Shown: one piece after another, positions 1 to 5,870 of the stretch
Layout: the number at the start of each line of letters is the position of its first letter
How positions within the stretch are numbered: position 1 is the stretch's first letter
NCBI GenBank assembly: GCA_964486145.1
Contig: CAZAMT010000265.1
Span: forward strand, 1 to 5,870
Source of the DNA: CAZAMT01 sp964486145
GTDB taxonomy: Bacteria; Bacteroidota; Bacteroidia; Bacteroidales; JAAAOM01
Length of the DNA: 5,870 nt
Reading direction: 5' to 3'
Translations under genes and position numbers: made by a program
Notes under the pieces: generated by a model
What the model was told of the DNA's origin: nothing
Databases searched by the model: none
What the model saw: the letters and a program-made list of their open reading frames with translations, nothing else

Positions 1-519
1 AATCCCGTTACGTTAAAAAATAATTCCATCATCGGTGATTCGGTTTATTACATTGAGTATCGTAACATCCGGAATTTTGAAGCCATCGGCGATCAGATGA
101 CGTATGAAACACGCTTTAAAAATAACGCGGACCTTGGTGGTATTGGTTGTTTTGATTCAAAAATTGAAGTTGTCAATTTGCATGGCCGTTTGTCATTTAA
201 TTTCCTTGAACCGGGATGTGATCAGAAACGGTTGCGCGCTGAGTTTGGCGATGTAGCTCTAAGCGGGGAATTTAATAACCTGAATACGTTTTTCCAGGAT
301 GTTTCGTACTGGCGGGTTTTAAAAATAGTGACCAAAAAGAAAAATGTGAGTGTTTTTTTGGATGATGTCCAGATCTATTCGGTTAAATACAATGATCCCT
401 TGCACCAGGTAAAAGGATTGACATTTCGTTTTAAGGGTGCAGGTGCCGTGGATTATGTAAAGCTCTTCAATGAAAATGATGAATTGGTTTACGAGGATAA
501 TTTCAACCTGGTAAATTAA
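1..519 (+). CDS. C-terminal part of a protein with a jelly-roll-like domain (5' end outside window)
   Basis: The frame is open from the first base to a TAA stop at 517-519, giving 172 visible residues. An ATG at 97 lies inside the frame, but coding-quality sequence continues upstream of it (residues such as SVYYIEYRNIRNFEAIGD), so the true start is probably left of the window. The visible part alternates short hydrophobic strands with polar turns. It includes a W-x-x-L-K-I strand, then V-S-V-F-L-D-D-V-Q-I-Y, and near the end a G-A-G-A-V-D-Y-V-K-L strand. That order (W strand, 'V.V.VDG' strand, final 'VDYV.L' strand) is typical of concanavalin/LamG-like or DUF1080-like sandwich domains. It recalls the C-terminal half of Bacteroidota membrane proteins that carry a PKD-like domain, but that link is from memory. 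No signal peptide, membrane segment or catalytic motif is visible here. The specific function is unknown. It converges on the DUF4924 gene with a 63 bp gap. Confidence 0.72.
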   Translation, partial: NPVTLKNNSIIGDSVYYIEYRNIRNFEAIGDQMTYETRFKNNADLGGIGCFDSKIEVVNLHGRLSFNFLEPGCDQKRLRAEFGDVALSGEFNNLNTFFQDVSYWRVLKIVTKKKNVSVFLDDVQIYSVKYNDPLHQVKGLTFRFKGAGAVDYVKLFNENDELVYEDNFNLVN

Positions 520-582
520 TAATTCCTGGTTGTGTGTTTTTTGTCCGCCAATACTGACCTTAATTCGCGCTTTGTGCGCTGC

Positions 583-1119
583 TTAATATTCACCTTCCTC
601 CCATTGTTTATATTTCCCGGCAAGCAAGGCAAGCAGGTTGCTGAAATTCTGCATGGCGTGTGTAGTTTCTTCCGATACTTTTTCTCCTTTCAATCTCATC
701 AATAACAACCCATACAAAGCAATAAAGCACACCTCGATATCATTCGCGTTTTTCTGGTCAAGTTTTTTTCGAAATTCTTTTATGGATGCATCTGCCCAGT
801 TGAATACTTCCCTGTATTTGGTCTCATCGGCAGAATCCATCAGCCCTAAATGAAACTTATAGAGGTCACCAATCAGTTCATTGATAAACTTCAAATGTCC
901 GGATTTGGTTATACCTTCCTGCTTCATCAAAATAATCAAATCGGCATACCATTCCCTGATTTGGTTTTTAACCACACCGGGTTGATCATACTTGCTTACG
1001 ATATTGGATTCAATTTTATCAATATCAAAACCATATGCTCTGATCATATCTTCAATCTGCCACATATACAAAATATATTCGGCAATGTTTTCGCGTCGTT
1101 TTTCCCTGGCAATTAACAT
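583..1119 (-). CDS. DUF4924 family protein
   Basis: This 178-residue protein starts at an ATG (complement of 1117-1119) and ends with TAA at 583. The N-terminus MLIAREKRRENIAEYILYMW followed by QIEDMIRA matches my memory of the DUF4924 family, which is widespread in Bacteroidota and has no established function. The sequence appears to be all helical and soluble, with no signal peptide, membrane segment or obvious catalytic motif. Conserved-looking features are the EYILYMWQ-ED helix (about residues 14-24), HLKFINELIGDLYKFH (75-90), and a C-terminal CFIALYGLLLMRLKG helix (131-145). The length looks complete. It is the last gene of the exporter/S4/DUF4924 run and starts 7 bp after the S4 stop codon, so it is almost certainly cotranscribed and may be translationally coupled. 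No strong terminator follows it. Confidence 0.88.
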   Translation of the reverse strand: MLIAREKRRENIAEYILYMWQIEDMIRAYGFDIDKIESNIVSKYDQPGVVKNQIREWYADLIILMKQEGITKSGHLKFINELIGDLYKFHLGLMDSADETKYREVFNWADASIKEFRKKLDQKNANDIEVCFIALYGLLLMRLKGEKVSEETTHAMQNFSNLLALLAGKYKQWEEGEY

Positions 1120-1126
1120 GATTCAA

Positions 1127-1510
1127 CTATTTCAATGTTTTTTTAATTTTATCCAGTGTTCTTCTTTCCTTTTTCGTTGGCCTTCCTGTGCCTTTCTCAC
1201 GTTTCACAAAAAAATCATCATTGACTTTCAATTTATTCAATTCTTCCACCGATGTTAAATCTTCATAATTCTCAACCGCAATTTTAGCAGAAACCCTTTT
1301 ACCAATAAGTCCGGTTACCTTGTAGGTATAGATCACAGGCAATTTACGCACCACAACCATATCACCCAGTTTAACGATTCTTGAAGCTTTTACCGGATTA
1401 CCATCAACCAGTATTCTCCCTTTTTTGCAAGCTTCGGCAGCCTGACTCCTGGTTTTGTAAAGTCGCACAGCCCATAACCATTTATCAATTCTGACATCAT
1501 CATTGTTCAT
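1127..1510 (-). CDS. hslR: S4-domain RNA-binding protein, Hsp15 family
   Basis: This 127-residue protein has an S4 RNA-binding domain at about residues 6-65. Its signature is RIDKWLWAVRLYKTRSQA, followed by a GRILVDGNPVKAS turn and a VKLGD strand. The C-terminus is basic and contains GRPTKKERRTLDKIKK, which closely parallels the RPDKKERRDLLRFK tail of E. coli Hsp15, and the length is similar (133 residues in E. coli). Hsp15 is known to bind 50S subunits carrying stalled peptidyl-tRNA and to help recycle them; the same role here is inference from similarity. I chose the ATG at 1510 because the S4 motif begins six residues later and the gene then starts 8 bp after the exporter stop. The longer open frame up to 1639 would lie inside the exporter gene and add unrelated sequence. 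The stop is TAG at 1127. Confidence 0.88.
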   Translation of the reverse strand: MNNDDVRIDKWLWAVRLYKTRSQAAEACKKGRILVDGNPVKASRIVKLGDMVVVRKLPVIYTYKVTGLIGKRVSAKIAVENYEDLTSVEELNKLKVNDDFFVKREKGTGRPTKKERRTLDKIKKTLK

Positions 1511-1518
1511 ACTGCAAA

Positions 1519-2118
1519 TTAATAAAAAAGCATCCAAATAGCTACGCCCGCCAACAAAATACCAAAAATGTATCCCTGTATTCTTATGGCTTTTTGCGAT
1601 TTTACAAACGATGATAAAACTTTCCCCGAGGCAGCCCACAGAAAATGGGCAGATGAAGAAATAGCCACGGTCAATACCGATAAAATCAATACCTGGCAGA
1701 CCAGTACCTTACCTGTAATAATAAACTCATTGAACATGATGGACAACCCCACAATCCCTTTTGGATTCAATGTATTCAAAATGAAACCGTCCCTGAAAGC
1801 AGGTGGAGAAACCGGTTTATCTTCTATGTTTACTGAACCTGCTCTGGTAAGCTTAAAGGCAAGGAAGAGCAAATATATTGAACCGGCAATGGTTATAAAC
1901 CTTGAAAAACCGGGCACTTCAGTTGTTATCCGTCCAATTCCCAAACCAATCATTAGTGAAACCAAAAGTAAACTTGTATTCACGCCAGCGATGAAAGGCA
2001 ACGTATTTTTAAACCCGGCCTGAGCGCCTGAGGCTGCACACATTAGATTATTTGGTCCTGCACTGTAAACAAGTGGTACCATGAAACCTAACCAGCTTAG
2101 AAATAAATAACTGTCCAC
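1519..2118 (-). CDS. LysE/RhtB-type amino-acid exporter family protein
   Basis: This 199-residue integral membrane protein has the hallmarks of the LysE/RhtB superfamily. They are an N-terminal helix leading into GPNNLMCAASGAQAGF (residues 21-36), and the central LNPKG motif (117-121) that precedes another helix. Hydrophobic segments lie at about 4-20, 42-63, 72-92, 122-136, 138-163 and 179-198, consistent with about six passes, and the length is normal for the family. Members export amino acids or small metabolites through the inner membrane using the proton gradient; the substrate cannot be read from sequence. The start is a GTG (complement of 2116-2118). It is the first available start downstream of an in-frame TAA about 17 codons upstream, and it places the first helix properly. 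The next in-frame ATG (residue 13) would cut into that helix. It is the first gene of the three-gene run and is divergent from the deacetylase gene. Confidence 0.87.
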   Translation of the reverse strand: MDSYLFLSWLGFMVPLVYSAGPNNLMCAASGAQAGFKNTLPFIAGVNTSLLLVSLMIGLGIGRITTEVPGFSRFITIAGSIYLLFLAFKLTRAGSVNIEDKPVSPPAFRDGFILNTLNPKGIVGLSIMFNEFIITGKVLVCQVLILSVLTVAISSSAHFLWAASGKVLSSFVKSQKAIRIQGYIFGILLAGVAIWMLFY

Positions 2119-2162
2119 TAAACTAAATTTTTGTTCAACACTATGTATTTTACCATGATCAT

Positions 2163-2177
2163 TAAAATATTATTTTA
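2163..2177. repeat. Perfect 7+7 bp inverted repeat, possible operator
   Basis: The sequence TAAAATA-T-TATTTTA reads the same on both strands around a one-base centre. It lies 45-59 bp upstream of the exporter GTG start, between the divergent genes, where a regulator dimer could bind. It is purely A/T in an AT-rich spacer, so chance is a serious alternative. No regulator gene lies next to it. The palindrome is directly seen; the operator role is inference. Confidence 0.3.
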
Positions 2178-2226
2178 TGTTTTGCAGCCTTTTGCTGATG
2201 CTAAAGTGATGTTCCAACAACACGCA

Positions 2227-2257
2227 TATGCAAACTGTAAAAAATTGTATAACTTTC
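2227..2257 (+). promoter_or_regulatory. Candidate Bacteroidota-type promoter for the deacetylase gene
   Basis: TAacTTTC at 2250-2257 matches five of the six fixed positions of the Bacteroidota -7 consensus TAnnTTTG. TATG at 2227-2230 lies 19 bp upstream and matches three of four positions of the TTTG -33 element. Transcription would begin near 2264, giving a leader of about 40 nt before the start codon at 2306. Both boxes are imperfect, so this is a weak call. Confidence 0.3.
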
Positions 2258-2305
2258 AAACCACTATCACGGATGCAAAATAAACCATTTTAAAACACTT
2301 GAGCG

Positions 2306-3328
2306 TTGACAAAAAGCCACAAAGTGACCATATGTTTAACAGTTGACTGGGAAGGAGAGCATTTCAAGAACATTTATGATCTTAAAAGCCTGATGCACAA
2401 ATATGCCGGTGATGTGCCGGTAACACATTTTATTTGCCCGGCTTATTTTTCATCCGGATACCCACAGGCAAAAAAACGAATCAGTGATGTCATAAAAAAA
2501 ACGGACGAAATTGCATTGCATCTGCACTGCTATAGGTCACTTATTGAATATTGCGGAATAGAATTTAAAACCGACCATAATTATTACAAAAGGGAATTAT
2601 ACCGACTTCTTTCATCATTTCCGGCAGGAATCCGTAACTATCTGCAAAAGAATCTAATCAGCGGACGTGGGATTCCGCCGGGTGTATACTCCAACTCCGA
2701 AATTGATACTATTCTAAGCGGATCTTTGGAATTATTAAAAACGAATTTAAATATAACCGATGTCTCAGGATTCAGGGCAGGAGGATGGCTGTTGCGTGAT
2801 GCCTTCTTTCCATTGCTCAAAAAACACGGTGTCTTCTACGATTCGTCTGCTGTACCACCCGAAATTCTTTCCCGGGGCTATTCCGGCAATCAAACAGGAA
2901 ACGGATTGGATGATTACGGGCAAACAAATGGTTATTTCACAACCCTTGTAACAAAATTATGGGGAGGACACCAGCAAACCGAACAATTTCTTCACAATCA
3001 AAAAATTGTGACGGCAACCAACCACCAGCCGGTGAAAAAAACCACAGTCCCATTTATGATCGAGGATATCATGGAAATGCCAAATAATGGTGGAATGAGC
3101 GACTTCGCGAGTGTTGACAAAACGCTCATTCCGTTGCTTCATTCATCCATCGATTCATCAGAAAAAACGGGGCAGCCGGTATTTATCAATTTTGGTTGTC
3201 ACCAGGAAGGACAGGCAGCTTATAAACTTGCAGTGGCAGATTTTTTGGAATATCTTCGAAATTACAGAGATAATATTGAGTTTATGACCGTTTATCAGGC
3301 CTCCAGGAAAGCTAAAAAAAACTGTTGA
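2306..3328 (+). CDS. NodB-like polysaccharide deacetylase family protein
   Basis: This 340-residue protein looks like a divergent carbohydrate esterase 4 (NodB-like) enzyme. Such enzymes remove N- or O-acetyl groups from polysaccharides using a metal held by one Asp and two His. Visible motifs in order are LTVDWEG (residues 11-17, D14 in place of the first Asp of the classical TFDDG), EIALHLHC (68-75, candidate metal ligands H72 and H74), GFRAGGW (155-161, the Arg/Trp motif), YDSSAVPPE (178-186), and INFGCHQEG (294-302, H299 as the likely C-terminal catalytic His). There is no signal peptide or membrane segment, so a cytoplasmic location is likely, as with enzymes acting on glycan precursors. 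The start is TTG at 2306, the first possible one because TGA occupies 2300-2302 in frame. GTG at 2324 would also keep all motifs. The natural substrate is unknown, and no glycan biosynthesis genes are adjacent. Confidence 0.83.
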   Translation: MTKSHKVTICLTVDWEGEHFKNIYDLKSLMHKYAGDVPVTHFICPAYFSSGYPQAKKRISDVIKKTDEIALHLHCYRSLIEYCGIEFKTDHNYYKRELYRLLSSFPAGIRNYLQKNLISGRGIPPGVYSNSEIDTILSGSLELLKTNLNITDVSGFRAGGWLLRDAFFPLLKKHGVFYDSSAVPPEILSRGYSGNQTGNGLDDYGQTNGYFTTLVTKLWGGHQQTEQFLHNQKIVTATNHQPVKKTTVPFMIEDIMEMPNNGGMSDFASVDKTLIPLLHSSIDSSEKTGQPVFINFGCHQEGQAAYKLAVADFLEYLRNYRDNIEFMTVYQASRKAKKNC

Positions 3329-3393
3329 TATTCTGATTTTCAGCAGACATTATTGCAATACCCTGATTCTATCGTTCATAGCCATTAGTAAAA

Positions 3394-3426
3394 ATTGCAT
3401 CTACATAATATTTTTTCATTTATTTG
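3394..3426 (+). promoter_or_regulatory. Candidate promoter for the lipoprotein gene
   Basis: TTtaTTTG at 3419-3426 matches five of six fixed positions of the Bacteroidota -7 consensus TAnnTTTG. ATTG at 3394-3397 sits 21 bp upstream and matches three of four positions of the TTTG -33 box. Transcription would begin near 3433, only about 10 nt before the ATG at 3443. This also argues against an alternative TTG start at 3395, which would overlap the -33 box. Confidence 0.35.
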
Positions 3427-3442
3427 CGTAATAATTATATAT

Positions 3443-4522
3443 ATGCGTAAAATTATTTTTCTAATACTATTATCTGCTATCTGCCCTTCATGCAACATGG
3501 GCATGTTACCGGTTTATTTTGAAAACAGGAAACTTGATTTTGTTCCGGTTGACATTCTTGAACCGGCGCAAATGACCTTCCCGGCGCATATTCAAAACCT
3601 GGTACTCATTTATCCGGAGATTCCAAATAAAAGTATACACATCGAGTTGATATATTCTGATACTACCGACACGGTTCATGGAATAAGCGAACCTGTTGTT
3701 GATAATTTATATGGTTCCCTTTCAGAAAATCTTTCTCTTTCGCCCCGCTTTAGCATGACTGACACCGGGAGAATCATGTTACCAATCCAAAATATGGCAT
3801 GGGGAGTTTACGACTCCTTGCGCGCACAATATGGTTCAGATGCCATATTTACACTGGAGATATTCGATGCAAAATACCGTTTTTTAACTTCAAACAATTA
3901 TAGCTATGAATATGAGTCATATTCGTATAAAGCGTACCTTGAAGCTGAGATTACAAGTATCTGGAGCATACGGGACCCACGCACGCGGGTACGGCATATG
4001 ATCCAGGTTGACCATTCGGATTATTACGAAGGAGAAACCGCCCCATCCGCTAAACAAGCATTTGAAACCCTGCCGGATTTAAAGGATGTTTTTTATTATG
4101 ATGCATCTGTTGTTGGTTACAAATGCGGCGAAGCCGTTAGCCCACATTGGGTGACAGCAGAAAGGGGAATATACGCCCAAAGTCACCGTGACCTCAGAAC
4201 TGCTAAAAAACATATTGTGGAGGAAAATAACTGGAATTCAGCCCGTGAAATCTGGGAATCCGGAGTAAAAGATCCAAACCGTGTACTGGCCAAACATTCG
4301 CAGTTCAACCTGGTAGTTTCAGAGGAAGTTATGGGTAACATCGGGGATGCTATTGAGAAAGCAAAACTTTACCAGCTAAAATACAAAGATCCGCACATGG
4401 AGCAATATCTGGAAATATTAAACAAGCGGCTGGAAAACAAAAAATTATTGGATGAACAATTTCATGTGGCTAATAATACAAAATCCATGCTTCAGGTTCA
4501 ACGTTATTCCGGACTTTATTAA
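3443..4522 (+). CDS. DUF6340-type lipoprotein
   Basis: This is a 359-residue protein. The N-terminus MRKIIFLILLSAICPSC is a short basic stretch plus a hydrophobic core ending in a cysteine, consistent with a lipoprotein signal. C17 is the likelier lipidation site because Ser precedes it; C14 is preceded by Ile. The match to the lipobox is imperfect. The VDILEPAQMTFPAHIQNLVLI segment (about residues 36-56), the central beta-rich region with W-S-I-R-D-P (174-179), and a C-terminal helical TPR-like part (about 252-330, with NNWNSAREIWESG and GDAIEKAKLY) match my memory of Bacteroidota DUF6340 lipoproteins, whose function is unknown. The ATG at 3443 is preferred over an upstream TTG at 3395 because it starts directly at the signal peptide. 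The last 17 codons and the stop overlap the convergent SPOR gene. The final 18 or so residues look like a low-conservation tail beyond the usual family end. Confidence 0.82.
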   Translation: MRKIIFLILLSAICPSCNMGMLPVYFENRKLDFVPVDILEPAQMTFPAHIQNLVLIYPEIPNKSIHIELIYSDTTDTVHGISEPVVDNLYGSLSENLSLSPRFSMTDTGRIMLPIQNMAWGVYDSLRAQYGSDAIFTLEIFDAKYRFLTSNNYSYEYESYSYKAYLEAEITSIWSIRDPRTRVRHMIQVDHSDYYEGETAPSAKQAFETLPDLKDVFYYDASVVGYKCGEAVSPHWVTAERGIYAQSHRDLRTAKKHIVEENNWNSAREIWESGVKDPNRVLAKHSQFNLVVSEEVMGNIGDAIEKAKLYQLKYKDPHMEQYLEILNKRLENKKLLDEQFHVANNTKSMLQVQRYSGLY

Positions 4523-5675
4523 GTTGCTTTAGAGCTTCATTATAATTTCCAAATGACTCAAAGCTTACTGCATGTAATCCACCATATTTGCCAAATTTTT
4601 GTGCATCATACCCCTGTCCTCTCAAATGGGCAGCATAATCAACGGCATTGTTTTCGTTTTGAAAACATCCGGCTACAATGTAATACCTTTTTCCAACCGG
4701 CTGAGCTACAGGTTCGGGCTGCTGTTTTTCCGGCTCCGCGGTTACCGATGGTTGTTCCTGCTCCACGGAAGGCTGATTTTCAGCGGCTCCGTCGGTCATA
4801 TTTTCATCGGAAACCGGTTCATCTGACTGCGAAGGTTGATCGCCGGATGGGCCTAATACGGTTTCCTGCTGCGCCTGTTTAGCCCCATTACTTCCAAATA
4901 TAAAATCCCGGTTCAGATAGATCCAAACACCAATCGCTACTACCACAACTGCAATCAACGCAATCCAAATACCTGTCTTTGCATTTTTCTTTTGAGGCTC
5001 GATTTTGGGTTGATACCTGGTATTGTTTTGATTGTAAATTGATTCCTTTTTCGTTTTTTCGGTCTGGAATTTTATTGTTGGTTGTTTCTCCTGCTGAACT
5101 GCCTTTCGCGGCTCTCTTTTCTGAACAGGAGGAACAACAGGTGGAGGTGTCTCTTTCTTTTCAGATGCTAAATCCTTATTCTCATTCGTTTTCTTTTCCT
5201 CTTTCTTATCCTCCTGCTGTTTTTCAGTATCGTCGATCAATTCAATAGGGGTTTCATCCTCTTGTTTCAGTTTCTCTTCATGCGTCTTCTCTTTTACAGC
5301 ATCCTTTTCCGGTTTTGTTTCTTTTTTTGGTTCTTCCTTGTATAATGAGGTCTGATCGGCCATGTCATCCGGTGCAAACTGAACCTTTCCACCTCTATCC
5401 TTTTTTAAAGTCCCAAGCATATCAATGCTGTGAGCCTCTCCAATGTTTAATTTTGAATTGATATCAATGACGTAATTGTCCACTTTAGTTGTAGCTTCAT
5501 CTTTTGAAATATTTTCTTCTTTCATCACATGTTCTATCAGCATGCCATCGTTATATTTCAAAAACTCATTGAAAACATATGTTTTAGGGGTGCTTTGCTT
5601 CACAATAAATGCACCCAATTCAGGAATGATAACTCTGTTTTTTTGTTTCAACAGCGAAACGATATGTTTATCCAT
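4470..5675 (-). CDS. Membrane-anchored HU-like domain protein with C-terminal SPOR domain
   Basis: This 401-residue protein has a clear modular layout. Residues 1-104 resemble the Bacteroidota HU-CCDC81-type domain, with VIIPELGAFIV at 15-25, NDGMLIEHV at 42-50, a GEAHSIDMLGTL strand pair at 79-90, and KVQFAPDD at 97-104. Residues 112-232 are a low-complexity, highly charged Lys/Glu linker with a Pro-rich patch (177-184). Residues 235-254 form one transmembrane helix preceded by basic residues, predicting the N-terminus in the cytoplasm. Residues 256-327 are an acidic Gln/Pro/Glu-rich periplasmic linker. Residues 328-401 form the SPOR domain (RYYIVAGCFQNENNA to AWILYY). SPOR domains are known to bind denuded septal peptidoglycan, so a division or envelope role is inferred. 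DNA binding by the HU-like part is not shown. The start is ATG at 5673-5675 and the stop is TAG. The Lys/Glu linker explains the pyrimidine-rich plus strand at 5040-5340. Confidence 0.9.
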   Translation of the reverse strand: MDKHIVSLLKQKNRVIIPELGAFIVKQSTPKTYVFNEFLKYNDGMLIEHVMKEENISKDEATTKVDNYVIDINSKLNIGEAHSIDMLGTLKKDRGGKVQFAPDDMADQTSLYKEEPKKETKPEKDAVKEKTHEEKLKQEDETPIELIDDTEKQQEDKKEEKKTNENKDLASEKKETPPPVVPPVQKREPRKAVQQEKQPTIKFQTEKTKKESIYNQNNTRYQPKIEPQKKNAKTGIWIALIAVVVVAIGVWIYLNRDFIFGSNGAKQAQQETVLGPSGDQPSQSDEPVSDENMTDGAAENQPSVEQEQPSVTAEPEKQQPEPVAQPVGKRYYIVAGCFQNENNAVDYAAHLRGQGYDAQKFGKYGGLHAVSFESFGNYNEALKQLNKVRNNVEPEAWILYY

Positions 5676-5855
5676 ACATATTAAATTTGGGCTATAGCAT
5701 AAATTCTAATATTAATTACAAATTACAGTCAATTCAAACAAATAAAAAAATTATAGACAATTTTTTTTAAAATTCATACCTTTCGTTAGTTTTGGTAAAT
5801 TATTAGTGGCAACGGTTGTAGAAATAAATTTGTAAACTTAACTAAAAACACAGTT
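5676..5855. other. AT-rich divergent intergenic region
   Basis: This 180 bp region lies between the SPOR gene (leftward) and a gene starting at 5856 (rightward). It is very AT-rich, with A and T tracts at about 5741-5770 that could act as an upstream promoter element. A plus-strand -7 box is listed separately. Toward the SPOR gene I find only poor matches to the Bacteroidota promoter consensus. No small gene or stable RNA is apparent. Confidence 0.6.
5787..5794 (+). promoter_or_regulatory. Bacteroidota -7 promoter box upstream of the rightmost gene
   Basis: TAgtTTTG at 5787-5794 is a full match to the TAnnTTTG consensus, and TAccTTTC at 5777-5784 is a second near match ten bases upstream. 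The -33 position holds a T tract (5761-5768), not a clear TTTG. Transcription from the better box would start near 5801, leaving a leader of about 55 nt before the ATG at 5856. Confidence 0.45.
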
Positions 5856-5870
5856 ATGAAACAGACCATG
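5856..5870 (+). CDS. Start of a gene running off the right edge
   Basis: Five codons (M-K-Q-T-M) begin at ATG 5856 and stay open to the window end. The basic second residue would fit the start of a signal peptide but is far too little to identify a product. Support comes from position: an AT-rich A-tract leader and a good upstream -7 box pointing this way. A second in-frame ATG at 5868 is an alternative start. Confidence 0.5.

Larger units (their letters stand above)
2119..2305. other. Divergent intergenic region between exporter operon and deacetylase
   Basis: This 187 bp AT-rich stretch separates two genes transcribed away from each other, so it should hold promoters for both. On the plus strand there is a candidate -7 box at 2250-2257 and an inverted repeat at 2163-2177, listed separately. 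I see no convincing TAnnTTTG box reading toward the exporter, no plausible small gene, and no RNA structure beyond the short repeat. Confidence 0.6.

Noticed and set aside
567..579. GCGC-TTTGT-GCGC hairpin between the convergent genes at the left, as a terminator
   Set aside because: The stem is only 4 bp and no T run follows it on either strand.
1511..1639. Extending the S4 protein upstream to a start at 1639 (43 extra residues)
   Set aside because: The extension lies inside the exporter gene in another frame, is not part of the S4 family, and the ATG at 1510 gives normal operon spacing and the expected N-terminus.
1568..2023. A 151-codon open frame on the plus strand
   Set aside because: It lies wholly antisense to the exporter gene, whose motifs and membrane pattern are clear; the frame shows no recognisable domain.
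3333..3343. CTGA-TTT-TCAG hairpin just after the deacetylase stop, as a terminator
   Set aside because: The stem is only 4 bp with mixed pairing and no following T tract.
3395..3442. TTG start 16 codons upstream for the lipoprotein
   Set aside because: It would place a second hydrophobic stretch before the signal peptide and overlaps a plausible promoter -33 box.
4553..4882. A 109-codon open frame on the plus strand antisense to the SPOR gene
   Set aside because: The opposite strand encodes a clear SPOR domain and linker; the plus-strand translation looks like non-coding sequence.
5040..5340. Strongly pyrimidine-rich plus strand suggesting a structural or repeat element
   Set aside because: It is explained by Lys/Glu-rich codons of the SPOR protein linker on the minus strand; no repeat unit is visible.

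Overview
This window looks like chromosomal DNA from a member of the Bacteroidota, probably of the Bacteroidales/Marinilabiliales type. The evidence is a set of lineage-typical proteins (a DUF4924 protein, a DUF6340-type lipoprotein, and an HU-like/transmembrane/SPOR protein), AT-rich intergenic DNA, starts without clear Shine-Dalgarno sequences, and boxes resembling the Bacteroidota TAnnTTTG -7 promoter element. All family names come from reading the protein sequences; no database was searched.

Layout from left to right. (1) Positions 1-519, plus strand: the 3' part of a gene that enters from the left edge, encoding a beta-rich, jelly-roll-like C-terminal domain. (2) Positions 583-2118, minus strand: a tight three-gene run read right to left, a LysE/RhtB-type exporter, then an Hsp15-like S4 RNA-binding protein, then a DUF4924 protein, with gaps of 8 and 7 bp. 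(3) Positions 2119-2305: an AT-rich divergent intergenic region with a perfect 7+7 bp inverted repeat. (4) Positions 2306-3328, plus strand: a NodB-like polysaccharide deacetylase. (5) Positions 3443-4522, plus strand: a DUF6340-type lipoprotein. (6) Positions 4470-5675, minus strand: a membrane-anchored HU-like protein ending in a SPOR domain, which overlaps the lipoprotein gene tail to tail by 53 bp. (7) Positions 5676-5855: a very AT-rich divergent promoter region. (8) Position 5856 onwards: the first five codons of a plus-strand gene that leaves the window.

The genes do not form one obvious pathway. The exporter/S4/DUF4924 run is the only clear operon and seems to combine membrane export, ribosome/RNA quality control and an unknown function. 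The deacetylase, lipoprotein and SPOR protein all relate to the cell envelope, but their orientations suggest separate transcription units. I see no mobile element, CRISPR array, tRNA, rRNA, toxin-antitoxin pair or defence system. Overall this is ordinary core-genome DNA. The points most worth a second look are the convergent coding overlap, the HU-TM-SPOR architecture, and the non-ATG starts flanking the shared divergent region.
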